Source of the DNA: Dolomedes plantarius
Taxonomy: Eukaryota; Arthropoda; Arachnida; Araneae; Dolomedidae
Assembly (NCBI GenBank): GCA_907164885.2
Contig: OU015501.1
Coordinates: 25,670,083-25,734,082 of the forward strand
Reading direction: 5' to 3'
Length of the DNA: 64,000 nucleotides
The notes under the pieces were generated by a model. It did not search any database. It was not told where the DNA came from and saw only the letters and a list, made by a program, of their open reading frames with translations. Both the position numbers and the translations under genes were made by a program. Shown in pieces: positions 25,895-37,482 of this stretch (position 1 is the stretch's first letter; each line of letters opens with the position of its first letter).

Positions 25895-26369
25895 TATAAT
25901 ACGTCGAAAGCTGCTAGTGGCTGGGCAGCATTTCACTTGTGCATAACGAGCCAGTCGGTTCTAGAAATGCTCTATTTTAATATGTATTCTAATTGGAATC
26001 TTTTATTTTTTGGCGATATCCCAGAGAATGGCTGTGTATTCAAATGACGTGGTTATTTTTCAGTGTGGTCTGTAAATGGTATGGTAACTTGCCTAACATT
26101 TCACAAGTTAACTTCTAGACCAAGATGAAAAAAACTGTAAACAGGATAACAGTCCCAACCACGTCATTGAAAGAACAATGAGCTGTAATTTTTATTCGAA
26201 TAAATTTAGAATATTCAGGAAAGGAGAAATACTTTCAGCACTATGTATCAAAGAATACAGGTTACAATTCCTTGTAACAAATAATAAATGTCTATATATT
26301 ATATGAATTGTTTCCATAAAAAAATCTGGTTGTATTGTACGAGTATATCGCTTGAATGTGTGTTATTTT

Positions 26370-26580
26370 AAGACTTCTTTCCCCAAAGAGGGCCAGGAAC
26401 TTGTTTGGATGACATTCGCCCCAACTACATCGTGGTATTTGTAGTTCCTTTATTATGGGAGCACCATGTAAGTGAACCAAAATTGATCTCGAAGAGGAGA
26501 CAAAACGTTAACGTCCATGACTTAGTCAGGATTCGAACCACTGTCGGATGTGGAAGGCTCGTCGCAAAGGCATTTATAGG
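26370..26580 (-). mobile_element. Probable tRNA-headed SINE (SINE-4)
   Basis: On the minus strand a B-box GGTTCGAATCC (about 26527-26537) follows TGCCTTTGCGACGAGCC. The body continues through GGTTCACTTACATGGTGCTC and GGGGCGAATGTCATCC. No target duplication was identified and only one copy is in the window, so this is less certain than SINE-1 and SINE-2. Confidence 0.45.
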
Positions 26581-26705
26581 TTATTTGGGGTTACTGTTTA
26601 TCTGGCTTTATTTCTAGGCATCCCAACTGTAATTATACGTATCCTCTGATAATGCAGAAGGGCCCATATTACGGAAAGACAGGCAACGGTAGGAGGTAAT
26701 TCTCT

Positions 26706-27057
26706 GATGTTGTTGTTGTTTCTAATGCCCCCTGCTGGAAATTCCAGACCATGTCAATATAGGCTTAAGGCTGAAGTGTGCGGCTCCGGTTTAACTAGCA
26801 ACACAAGGGTCGGTGACCGTCCTAGCTAGTTGGACGCTTAATTCTGAATTAGAAACCCCCCCCTTCCCCAAGGGTGACATCTGAGAAATCATACCTCTCT
26901 CACCCTTTTTGACCTCATAAAGGACTTTCCGGTCCAAGGATTCAACGTGCCAATATCTGGCTTAGACAAAGAGGTATTTATTGACGCGCATCGGGGTTCA
27001 ATCCAAGCACCCTCAGCACCGAGAGACAGCACGCTATCACAAGGCTACCTTGAGCCC
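26706..27057 (-). mobile_element. SINE-1 copy B, full length
   Basis: The minus-strand head GGGCTCAAGGTAGCCTTGTG with B-box-like GGATTGAACCC is followed by the SINE-1 body (TTGACCGAGCACC-type region degenerate here; CCGGAGCCGCACACTTCAGC conserved). It ends in an ACAACAACAACA tail. A perfect 11-bp duplication GGTAATTCTCT lies at 26695-26705 and 27058-27068. Confidence 0.88.
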
Positions 27058-27540
27058 GGTAATTCTCTAATTCATCCAATGTTATACAGAAGGAACTGCC
27101 ACCTCTACTCATGTCTAGAAAAGAAGCTCAGTTAAAACCATCTAGCTTTCCACTATCTAGGTAATAGTGGAAATGAAATGAAATGCCAGGTGTTTATATA
27201 ATACGTCTTTATCAGTATTTTATTACGACAAACACAGCCAAGGTTTGAAGCATATAAAAACCGGAGATGCACCCATTCAATCCTGCAAGAGGACAGTTAG
27301 CGATTTGAGGCAAGTTGGCCTTTTCGATGCGTCAAATGAGGAGATGGTACACCACGCCGTCAGTAATAAAGTTGGAAGTAATACATGAAGAGTAGGATAT
27401 TAACAGACACTCCAGTAATCCATGATTCAGTAATCCATGATTGTTGAAATGGTGTCCAGAAATAGAATTACTGATATCAGAAAACTCTACAGTCATAGCT
27501 ATACGAAAAAAAATAGTGTGGTTATTAAAGCTCGTTGTTG

Positions 27541-27740
27541 ATGTTGTTGTTTCGAATTGCCCCTGGCCAAAGTTCCTGATCAGGTCCCATATAGACTTCG
27601 GGTTGAAGTGTGCGGCTCCGGTTTATATAGCACCACAAGGGTCAGAGTCCGTCTTAGATAGCTGCTACCTCAATTTTGACCGAGCACCCCCATCTGGGGG
27701 ATCGTAACCTCTCGCACCCTCTCTGACCTCATAGAGGGAC
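27541..27740 (-). mobile_element. SINE-1 copy C, 5'-truncated
   Basis: Only the body and tail are present (CTATGAGGTCAGAGAGGGTG to CAACAACATCAAC); the tRNA head is missing. A 12-bp repeat AGCTCGTTGTTG/AGCTCATTGTTG (27529-27540 and 27741-27752) flanks it. The truncation therefore happened during insertion, as in LINE-mediated retrotransposition, and not by later deletion. Confidence 0.8.
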
Positions 27741-28079
27741 AGCTCATTGTTGTAAATGGAAGGGAATGAATGTAAAAAGTCTTATCAGAACTGGTAGAAG
27801 TGGTTTGAGAAGGCAGAGGTGAGAGGGGTGATGTTTCGTTTCTGTCCAGTAGATGGAGTCGTAACAAGATGAAAAAGTCCAACTCTAATTACTTTATAAT
27901 GTAAAATATTCTAAGGATGTAAGCTCGTATTCTGTGTAAAGAACGAAGGAGTCTTTTAGCTGTGTTCTTCTGTTGATAAATTCTTCTGATACTCAGTTAT
28001 AATTCAGTATTAAACAGTAAATTAAAGTAATGCTCGCTAAAAAAAATTATATCTCGCTGTGATTGAGCAAATGTGTTAA

Positions 28080-28787
28080 CCCCTTAACTGCCACGGGCGT
28101 ATATATACGCTTTTAGCAGTCGATGCGTTAACTGCCACTGGCGTATATATACGTTCTCCAGAATACTTGACACTGTAATTTGTTTATAGACGTATAACTA
28201 CGCCCACTGCTTTGTGATATATTGACCTTGACACCTCGAATTATCGTTTGACAGGATCATGCTCATTTTTCACATACGGGTAGGGGGCATGTGCGGGTGA
28301 AATTTGAAAGTGGTAGTTCATATGAGAGCGTGCTTGAATAGGTTATGTGATTTTTTTTTCTTTTGCTCTGTTTTCGCGTAGTGTTGAGTGATTTTTTTCT
28401 TTTACTCTGTTTTCGAATAGAGTTGTGTTATACGAGTTATTTTCAATATCTTGTACGGATATGTCAGACAGTGAATAAGATGACTACTCCAAAAAGAAAG
28501 TTCGCCGTGAATCCCGTTATCATTGGTTCAATGTGATGTTGGTTTATGTATTCAACCATGGTTTTAAGATATATCACACAACAGCTAAGTACTAACTCTT
28601 AATTTTTACTATAATCTGTAATTTAAATTCCGTATTTTTCTTTTTTTCATTTTAGCAATATATATATTATTAGATTGAAAACTGTGCCTCTGTTTTTCTT
28701 CAATCGCATCGTGTCGCTAAGCACCTGTGCGAAAAACGGTGGCACTGGGGAGCGCATCACGTAAGATTTCGTTGGCAGTTACGGGGT
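28080..28787. mobile_element. piggyBac-like TTAA element, internally deleted (~707 bp)
   Basis: TTAA at 28076-28079 is followed by CCCCTTAACTGCCA. The right end read backwards is CCCCGTAACTGCCA, next to TTTAA (28787-28791). The left end carries two direct copies of a TTAACTGCCAC-GGCGTATATATACG unit (about 28084 and 28128), each with a CGTATATATACG palindrome. From 28461 a short frame starts MSDSE, stop, DDYSKKKVRRE. That acidic start resembles piggyBac transposase N-termini but is too short to prove. Confidence 0.7.
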
Positions 28788-28804
28788 TTAAAATACTTGT
28801 AAAG

Positions 28805-28935
28805 GCTAGTCTGTCCTACTTTCGTTTTTCCTTCCTTTTTCTTCGAAAAAATCAAAACAACTAGCTCAGGATTTGAACTCCCTTTGGTTTCCCTTTTTGA
28901 ATAGACATGCTGTATCACTACTAAGCCATGTTACG
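28805..28935 (-). mobile_element. Probable tRNA-headed repeat (SINE-3)
   Basis: The minus strand reads ACATGGCTTAGTAGTGATAC (A-box-like) and then GAGTTCAAATCC (B-box-like, 28869-28880). This is the spacing of a tRNA-type pol III promoter, and it is followed by non-tRNA sequence. No target duplication was seen and it is a single copy in the window. Confidence 0.5.
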
Positions 28936-29633
28936 ATAGGGACTACCGAAACTTAAATATATATTTTTTGTAACTGAAGTATCGGAAAGGAGGATATGTG
29001 CAGACATTTGGGAAATTTAAAAAGAATAATGAAAATGTCCTAATTTACCTAATGAATGGTTAATAAATGATTTAGAGGCTGTCTGAATTCAAGCGAAACC
29101 TAAGGTTATTATGTATGATTACAACTAAACTATTTCCTTAAAATTTCAGATTTTCTAACACTATAGATTAATTAAAAAATTAAATTTTTTAATGATATGT
29201 AGGTTATATCATATGAAGTTACAGTTTCTTCATGATGACGATAAGCCCCATTAGAAGCATGAAATTAATTGATAATATTTTACATATTTCCCAAGTGCAT
29301 CTCATTTAAATCAATATTTTATTATTATTTTTATCCGCAAAAGAATCCATTCTAAGGATGGTTGTAGCTGACTGAGAAAATTACGCAGCGGATTTAAATA
29401 GATAGCATGCTCAGAATAACGGATCGATTGCGAGGCCTCGAATAGGATGAAGAAAAATGCATCCTCCCACAATCCATCCCCCACGCACAAACAAACACGC
29501 ACATACACACACGTCGACAACTCGATGAATTCAACTACCATCTGCATCGGTTTCCACGCCAAACGGTTCTCATTCAGAGCGGACAAAACGACATGCAGTG
29601 TAAGACTGCGCGGAATGATCAGCAACGACATTA
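28936..29633. other. Unassigned DNA; higher-complexity patch at 29400-29630
   Basis: Position 29400-29630 is less AT-rich than its surroundings (GCGAGGCCTCG, CCACGCCAAACGGTTCTC) and open in more than one frame, but I see no protein motif. It borders the long microsatellite and could be an untranslated exon or an old repeat. Confidence 0.35.
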
Positions 29634-30025
<392 letters not shown>

Positions 30026-32777
30026 GTTTATGCGTATTTATGACAGAAGAAAAAATATGCAGATCTTAAATAAATATCGCACGCATTTTATCTTCATTTT
30101 TCTTTCTGAACAAGAAGTCTCGGTAAACATACCCCTGTATGTGTCTTGTGGTTTCAAAAGAACAAAGACTCTTAAATTATCAGTAAATAACTAACATTAT
30201 TAAATTTTAATATTTAATAACTTGCCATGTCATGCAATTCACTATTGATGAGTCGTTATCAACGTATCATATTCTTATCGTTTATTGATAAAGACTAAAA
30301 AATAATTTTGTTTTAATATAATAGAGTTATAGCAAATATGAGTACTGAAAGAAAGTAAAATAATGAACGAAAAATAAATTTACGAATCTCTCTAAAATAA
30401 AATTTACAGATTTGAATTTTACAATATAAATCGTAAAATTATTATATATTACTTTAAAATAAAAAAAATCTTTAACGTTCGCTTGAGTAAAATGAGGAAT
30501 CATATTAGAAATATCATGGGAATTGGAAATCAAATCAGTATGTTTAACAGAACACTATCTTGTATATTTAATTCACTTCTTATATGACTCATTATGCATA
30601 TGCAACTATTTCATTGAGTAAGTAGAAACAGTACATAATTATCAAAAATGTAAATTAAAAATTAAAATATTTTAGTTTTAAAGCAATAATTTTATTTGAT
30701 ATTTTGCCCATGTTTTTATCATTTTTTATTCTTTATTGGACTTTTCTATGGCAATATTTTTAAATGCTATTAAAAATCCAAAATCCTATCACGTTCTTAA
30801 TACCTATTACACAACTTACTCGAGGGAATATACCCAGTTTCAAATATCAACATTATATTACAAACCAAACCACTCACTTAAGAAGAATTTAATGCGACAA
30901 TTTCCGCACAACATTTTCTATCTGAAAGAAGAGCAACAAATGCAAAGAACGACTCGTCGAAAAGGAGTGTCACGTTTCTTTCTCTGGAACTCTGAAATCG
31001 AACTTGCCAAATCGACCCTGGAAAACATTCAATATTCCGACAATAGATTTTTGAATCATCTAAAACCAAGTTGACTCCTTTCACTTGGAAACGATAACTT
31101 TGGAGTGGAAGACTTCACTACAGAGTAGAAGACTTCGGGAATAAATCAGAAACAATGCAATGGAAAAATCACCCAACGTTTTGGGTTGATGGACTATAAA
31201 AATATCTTTCGGTGAACGGTAATTCCCATATGTGAGTACGTATCTAGTAGAGAGTGTCTTATAAATCAATTCTTGAACGACTTTACACAACTAAAGAAGT
31301 TTAAAAGGGTCGTTTGACTTCAATTTTAAATAAAACTTTTAGTGACGTATTGAAGCTTGAATTCTTGTTATTCTTATTCTCTTACTGTTTAAGATTTCCA
31401 CAGAGGGGGGGGGGATGGAAATATTAAATATGGTTTTATTTTCTCATTTGAACCCATTATTATATCAACTTTTAAATACAATAAAAATATTTTGCTTCTT
31501 TCTAAATCATTTTATTTTTTGCTACATTATTCATGTAGTATATTTCTAGAAAAATTATCCAATAGAAAATAAAAACAACTTAGTCTAGATTGTCCAAAAA
31601 TTGATAAGTGTATAAAATACTGATTTTTCCATGAAATTTAATATTGTTTCAGCACTGTATAAATAAATATGTTTGATCAAAAGCCCAAAATTCTATGGTG
31701 AAATTAATTACAGTCCATAATTAATTGAAAAGATTTAAAGACAAATAAGATATTACAAAGAAAAATTGTAAGAAATTTGAAATATCTTATTTCTTATGTT
31801 ATGGAAAAAAATTAAATGGGAAATTTAGGTAATAAATGAGCAGTTTCCTCCCATGAGAATTTTGATTTATCAGGAAAATAAAAAGTAAAACCATATTTCA
31901 TGGAAGATTAATTAAATTAAATATCTGTATTTAATTTTAATTTTTAAGTGCTTACTTTACGACTATACCTTGTTTACCATAAAACAGAACTTTATTTATT
32001 TTTCTATAATATCTGGAAACAGCAATATTGCGGTTCGTCCATACAAAGTTTTATATTTATATAAGTTACTACAAGAAATTGAGTTAACATTTGTTTATGT
32101 TATTCCGATTTTCAAATATTTGAGTAAGTAAATTAGGTCATAAGGCGATAAGTAAACTTTCCAAAATAGAAAGAATTTCATATCTGTATTTTTTATAAAA
32201 AAAATAATGTGTTAGTTACGTTAAAAAAGTTTCGATTGCATAGAATTACATACAAAGTACCATGGTACTTTATAGCTATAGATTGCATATAACTGATTAA
32301 TCAACTTCATAAAGCATTGTAAGCTGTAATTAAGAAAGGATTTCCCTATAGAGGTGTGTTTGCAGTCTTAAATAGTTTCTATCTTCTTTGATTTAAAGAT
32401 TTCATTTAATTTAAACTTTCATTTTCTAGTAATATATCTTTGTTGTTTCAAAACAAGTGCTTTAATGAATTAAAATTTTCTTTCCACTTTTATTTTCACA
32501 GTTTTCAGATGGATTTATCAGGTTAAAAGAAAACAATCATAGAAAAACTGAACAAAACAACAGTTTATAACTTAAATTTTGAAACTGTGGATATAGAAAT
32601 TGGATAAATCAGTACTTGGCTGATATTACAAACATTTCAAGATATAAAAATATATTAGTCAGTGATATCAGTGAAAAATAAATACATGAGTAATTTTAAC
32701 TGGGTAGTAATTTTTGAAGCTGTTAGAATGCCTAGGCATAACTAACTGTCTCTCTCTTCTCCATTTATATATATATA
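30026..32777. other. AT-rich DNA, no gene recognised
   Basis: About 2.7 kb. The 112-codon frame at 30736-31074 has no motif that I know and no start or splice context, so I do not call it. Ends in a (TA)n tract at 32764-32779. Confidence 0.55.
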
Positions 32778-32779
32778 TA

Positions 32780-34193
32780 CATTCATAGACGAAACAAACG
32801 ATGCGCCAATAAGGGGTAATGCAAATAGGAAACAAATTGATATGCATGCAGGTTTCGACAGAAAATACGAAATTTAAAAGTTTGGCGGTCAATGAATGAA
32901 CATGTGACGCTGCAGCGCATCTTAACTGCACAACTGGCAGGATATTAAAGAGGAGAAATTTTGGTTCCAGGTCATAAATTCTTTGCGAATTTCATTCCGT
33001 GTATTCAGGTAGACAGTAACTATACCTCGCATACAGGTGCGCGAACAATATGCACAGATGTCAGAATTTGAGAGAGGACTTGTAGTTGGGCTCAAAGAAG
33101 CCGGTTGGTCTCATCGGCGAATCGCTCGACATTTGGATAGGAGCGATGCCACTATTAAACGATGTTGGCAGGAATGGGTGAACCATGGCCGAACACAGCG
33201 TCAAGAAGGAAGCGGTCGGACTAGAGAAGCGACAGAACATTAGGGCTGAGCAATCGTCAGATCGGCACTCACAGCCCCAGATTCATCATTATCATCAATC
33301 TTACGTGCAACTGGGGCTTCAGTGACCACAAGGGCAATTCATAGGTGTCTCAGAGAAAGGGAGCTGAGCTCACGATGCCCCTTTCGCCGACTACCATTGA
33401 CCTCTGTACACCGATAAGCCCGTTTGTTGTGGTGTCGGGCACATTCTGCCGGGAATGTCACTGACTGGAGTAGAATCGTCTTCAGTTATGAGTCCCGCTT
33501 CGAATTGAGCCCCGATAATCAGCGAATACGTGTCTGGAGACGCCCCGGGCAGCGGTGGGATACCAACCTTACTGCCTTCCGCCATACGGGCCGACAATCA
33601 GGAGTGATGGTCTGGGGTGCCATTTCATTTCATATCAGGGCCCCTTTGGTTGTCATGCACAGCACTCTTATAGCACAGCAATACGTCGACGATATTCTAC
33701 GCCCCGTTGTGTTGCCTTTCATATCACACCATCGTGGGCTTCCATTTCAGCAAGATAATTACCACCCGCACAAGGCGAGAGTTTCTACTGCATGTCTTCG
33801 TGCTTGTTCAATGCTACCTTGGGCAGCAAACTCGCTGGATCTCTTCCCTATTGAGCACGTTTGGAGCATTACGGGCAGGGCCCTTCAACCAGCTCGGGAT
33901 TTTGACGATCTAATAAGGCCATTTGGACAGAATTTGGCACGATATCCCACAGGAGGGCATCCGCAACCTCTATCAATCAATGCCAAGCCGAATAACTGCT
34001 TGTATAAGGACCAGTGGTGAACCGACGCATTATTGCCTTTTTAGCTTTGTGAAGCTCTTTCTCTTCAATATATCATCCAATTTTTCTCAAATGGTAATCA
34101 TTTGTTTTTCTGTACATTTACATCACATCTAACGATTTTCATCCCATTTGGATAACTCGTTGTTGCATCGGGGTTTTTTTTTGTCCAAGAGTG
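32780..34193 (+). mobile_element. Tc1-family element A (1414 bp), inserted into a (TA)n tract
   Basis: The left end CATTCATAGACGAAACAAAC and the right end read backwards, CACTCTTGGACAAAAAAAAA, are diverged inverted repeats. Matching GATGC words follow a few bases inside. TA lies on both sides (32778-32779 and 34194-34195). Size, TA target and the encoded DDE-type transposase identify Tc1. The insertion point is within a run of TA dinucleotides. Confidence 0.82.
33037..34020 (+). pseudogene. Tc1-type transposase pseudogene (element A)
   Basis: The first ATG in frame is at 33058. The N-terminal helix-turn-helix reads SEFERGLVVGLKEAGWS, then RRIARHLDRSDATIKRCWQEW. The frame then meets TAG at 33241, TGA at 33247 and a TAA near 33415 before reopening at 33424 in the same frame. 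The catalytic region follows. The first-Asp block reads FSYESRFELS, where the family has Asp, so the catalytic residue is changed to Tyr. The second block QQDNYHPHKA keeps Asp, and the Glu block LDLFPIEHVW keeps Glu. A frameshift near 33920 moves the C-terminus (IWHDIPQEGIRNLYQSMPSR) into another frame. The product would be truncated and inactive. Confidence 0.9.
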
Positions 34194-34471
34194 TACATAT
34201 AGATAGAGCGAAATCGAGTGTGAAATGTGTTTGTGAATATGCAAGTTTTTTACGTCCATCTGAGATTGCCCATCTTTACAGGAAAATCAGAACAGGAAGA
34301 CACTGATTATTTAACTCACAAGCACATTTATTTCGTAGATGGTAAAAACACTAAAACATTTATCGAGACTTCGTTTGTTACGTCATTTTGGATAAGATCA
34401 TCTTTTGCAGTCCGTAGACTAAACAGCTGAGACGGAGGCAACAATTTCATTAGACAGGGAAATTATTTTTA

Positions 34472-35878
34472 CACTGCTTGCCACTGTAAATGCAACACCC
34501 TGAAGGAAAAATGCAAATAACATGAAATTTACAACATGCATTAGCGGAGGTGAGATATGCAAATGATTAGAATTTCAGCGCAGACGCACATCACGCGCGC
34601 CTGTGGCGCCACTTCAAAGCGCTATTTAAGACTTGGAGATTTCGACGATTTCAAGTTCGGCAATTGTGTTTTTCTTGTGGTTTTTTCAAAAAAACGATCA
34701 ATTATGCCTCATCAAAAACAGCGATCATCTTTTGATCAAGTATCCGAGTTCGACAGAGGAAGGATAGTGGCCTACCGAGATTGTGGATTATCTTTCAGGG
34801 AAATCGGTAGTCGTGTTGGACGAAACCAAACAACTGTAATGCGGATATGTGATCGTTGGATGCAGGAGGGTACGACGGACCGGCGTGTTCGATCGCATCC
34901 ACCTCAGCGCACCACTTCATGTGATGACAGGCAAATTGTGCGCATGGCAGTGACGGATCGCTCAGTCACATCACGATCCATAGCACAGCACATGCAGTCT
35001 GTAACGCATCATCCAGTGTCTGCGCGTACCATTCGACGCCGTTTACAGCAGAGTGGTCTGTCCGCAAGACGTCCATTGCTTTGTCTACCCTTGACGCAGA
35101 ACCACAGACGTCTCCGCCGCCAATGGTGCGATGACAGAAGGATGTGGACGGCAGAATGGAATGAAATTGTCTTTACTGACGAGTCACGCTTCTGTCTGCA
35201 ACACCACGATGGTCGCATTCGAGTCTGGAGACACCGTGAAGAGAGGATGCTGAACAGCTGCGTTATGCACCGCTACACTGGTCCTGTACCGGGTATTATG
35301 GTATAGGGCGGTATTGGATATCACTCGCACACCTCTAGTACGCATTGCCGGTACTTTAAACAGCCAGCGCTACATCTCCGAGGTGTTGGAGCCAGTTGTC
35401 CTTCCTTACCTTCAGGGCTTGCCCACAGCCATATTTCAACACGATAATGCGCGACCACACGTGGCACGCATTGTCCAACGGTTCTTCGTCAATCGCCAGA
35501 TTGAATTGCTTCCCTGGCCGCCTCGCTCTCCGGATCTTTCGCCGATAGAAAACATGTGGTCCATTGTTGCTCTACGATTGACCCAGATTCCATCCCCAGC
35601 TGCCACAGCAGATCAACTTTGGCAACGTGTGGAAGCTGCTTGGTCTGCTGTACCCCAAGAACTCATCCAAAGTCTCTTTGAATCAATGCCGAGGCGTGTG
35701 GCAGCAGTGATCTCCAACAATGGAGGCTACTCTGGCTACTGATTTTGGCAGGAACCACACTTCACAGAAGTCTATAAATTTAATCATTTGATACTTGGTC
35801 AACATGTTATCTACAAAATAAATTTTGTTGTGATATCTCTTGTCTTTCTTGGTGTTGCAATTTGGGTGGCCAGCAGTG
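34472..35878 (+). mobile_element. Tc1-family element B (1407 bp), young-looking
   Basis: The left end CACTGCTTGCCACTGTAAAT and the right end read backwards, CACTGCTGGCCACCCAAATT, are both followed by GCAACACC. TA target duplications are at 34470-34471 and 35879-35880. It belongs to a different Tc1 lineage from element A 280 bp upstream, so the two are independent insertions. Confidence 0.9.
34704..35742 (+). pseudogene. Tc1-type transposase, nearly intact (element B)
   Basis: The chosen start ATG at 34704 gives MPHQKQRSSFDQVSEFDRGR. A longer open frame back to 34557 runs into the terminal region and is less likely. The paired N-terminal helix-turn-helix includes RIVAYRDCGLSFREIGSRVG and the second DNA-binding part SARTIRRRLQQSG. 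The catalytic triad is visible: VFTDESRF (Asp), QHDNARPH (Asp) and SPDLSPIENMW (Glu, DD34E type). Only two defects are seen: a TAG at 35304-35306 where Tc1 proteins have Trp after GIMV, and a one-base shift near 35325. The rest runs to the normal stop after GYSGY. Total length of about 340 codons is typical of Tc1. It is inactive as it stands, but decayed recently. Confidence 0.93.
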
Positions 35879-35881
35879 TAT

Positions 35882-35938
35882 TTATTTATTTTTTTGGGAG
35901 GGGGGTGCTGATTGGGTTGAAAATGTTGAGAACCGTTG
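35882..35938 (-). mobile_element. Possible hAT terminal fragment
   Basis: Backwards from 35938 the sequence reads CAACGGTTCTCAACATTTTC, similar to hAT termini. The matching opposite end was not found. Tc1 element B may have inserted inside this older element. Confidence 0.3.
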
Positions 35939-36832
35939 CTTTAGGGTATCATCTATGTCGTAGGTATTGCAATTTCCCTGGATGTTATTGCCCAACCATA
36001 CGAGTATATCAAGGAAAAACATCCAAATACGGAAATGTTAACTGTAACGCTAAATTTGAAAGTAAAGTTTCACACTTTTAGATAGATGTAGGATATTTTA
36101 CAAAATAATCGTGGACTTTAAAGACATTACAGATACATCCAAATAATTGTTGTCTTATTAACTAGCAATGAACGCGAATTCCCCATGACATTGTGTATAA
36201 TATTGTCGATATTATACAATGGATTAAAATATATGTCCCAACAGATTTGTTTCCATTTTTTGACAGTATATTACACTGATGATGGAAGATTCAGGCCACT
36301 TCATAAGATTTTCTGCACTCAATTCCCAATATTTGCACTGGTCTAAATACAATCATTTGCGCTATTCAATTTATTCATGATTCCTTCCACTCTTAAACAC
36401 AGTTATGAGTCCTGAAGTGAATATTTTATGACAAAACAATCCAACGTGCTTTCATGAAATCCAGTCACAATTATTTAAGTTATTTTATCTCATATAATTA
36501 ACTCCACGAAATTGATGCTATGTTTTTTTCCTGCTCTACAATCATGGTTAAACATTATTTTTGAATTTATTAAACTATACTTGTAAGTTTTTCAAAGTAA
36601 AACTTTATATCTTACTTCTACTCATCAGTACTTTTATCTTTCTTACACAGAATACAGTTTGTTGCAATAGTATACCATGATACCCACTTCCGTAATACAA
36701 TTTTGTAGGCGGTATTAAATAAGAAAAATTTCCCGGGGGTGGGGAATTTGCTAGAGACGGTGCATATTTTCTCATAAGATAAATGTTTGCACGGTTCTTT
36801 TGTTACTTAATTAAATAAAATGTCTTATTTAA

Positions 36833-37482
36833 GGCTGCTGCGTACTAAGCCCATTGGATTCGCCCATTTCAATGTTATTCTGTGGAGAAAATTTGTCTAC
36901 TATTTACAGCTACGTAAATGCTGATAATCCAATAAAAAATGGTATTTTTAGATAGCCTAAACTTTTATGCACCTTGAAGCAGGATTCATTTTATAAATTT
37001 CGTCCACCAAAGGTAATTATGAGCGCTTCCAACACTCTATACCAGATTTTTCCCCAAATAATTTAAATTTTAAAATATTATCTGCATTTTTTTTCAATGT
37101 TATTTTGTGGAGAAAATTTGTCTACTATTTACAGCTATGTGAATGCTGATAATCCAATAAAAATGGTACTTTTAGATAGCCTGAACTTTTATGCACCTGG
37201 AAATAGGATTCCTTTTATAAATTTCGTCCACCAAAGGAATTTATGAGCGTTTCCAACACTCTATACCAGATTTTCCCCTCGAATAATTTAAATTTTAAAA
37301 TATTATCGGCATTTTTTCAAAACAAAAAAACGAAAAATGCCCCAAGGTGGGAAATTTCTTTCTCTATTTCGGTGTACATTTTTTTTAAAATCTTAAAATC
37401 CAAGTCGGCAATCCTTGGACAAATTTTCTCCATAAACTAACCTTCAGGTGAGACAATCCAATAGGGTTAGTACAAAACAACC
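36833..37482. mobile_element. MITE family M1, copy c, with internal tandem duplication
   Basis: The left end GGCTGCTGCGTACTAAGCCC follows TTAA and the right end, backwards, reads GGTTGTTTTGTACTAACCCT. Its 650 bp exceed the 393-416 bp of copies a and b because an internal unit of about 225 bp (from about 36875, starting with TGTGGAGAAAATTTGTCTAC) is repeated in tandem from about 37100. The orientation is opposite to a and b. Confidence 0.8.

Noticed and set aside
30736..31074. 112-codon open frame on the plus strand
   Set aside because: No recognisable domain and no upstream or downstream exon support; length is within chance for this window size.
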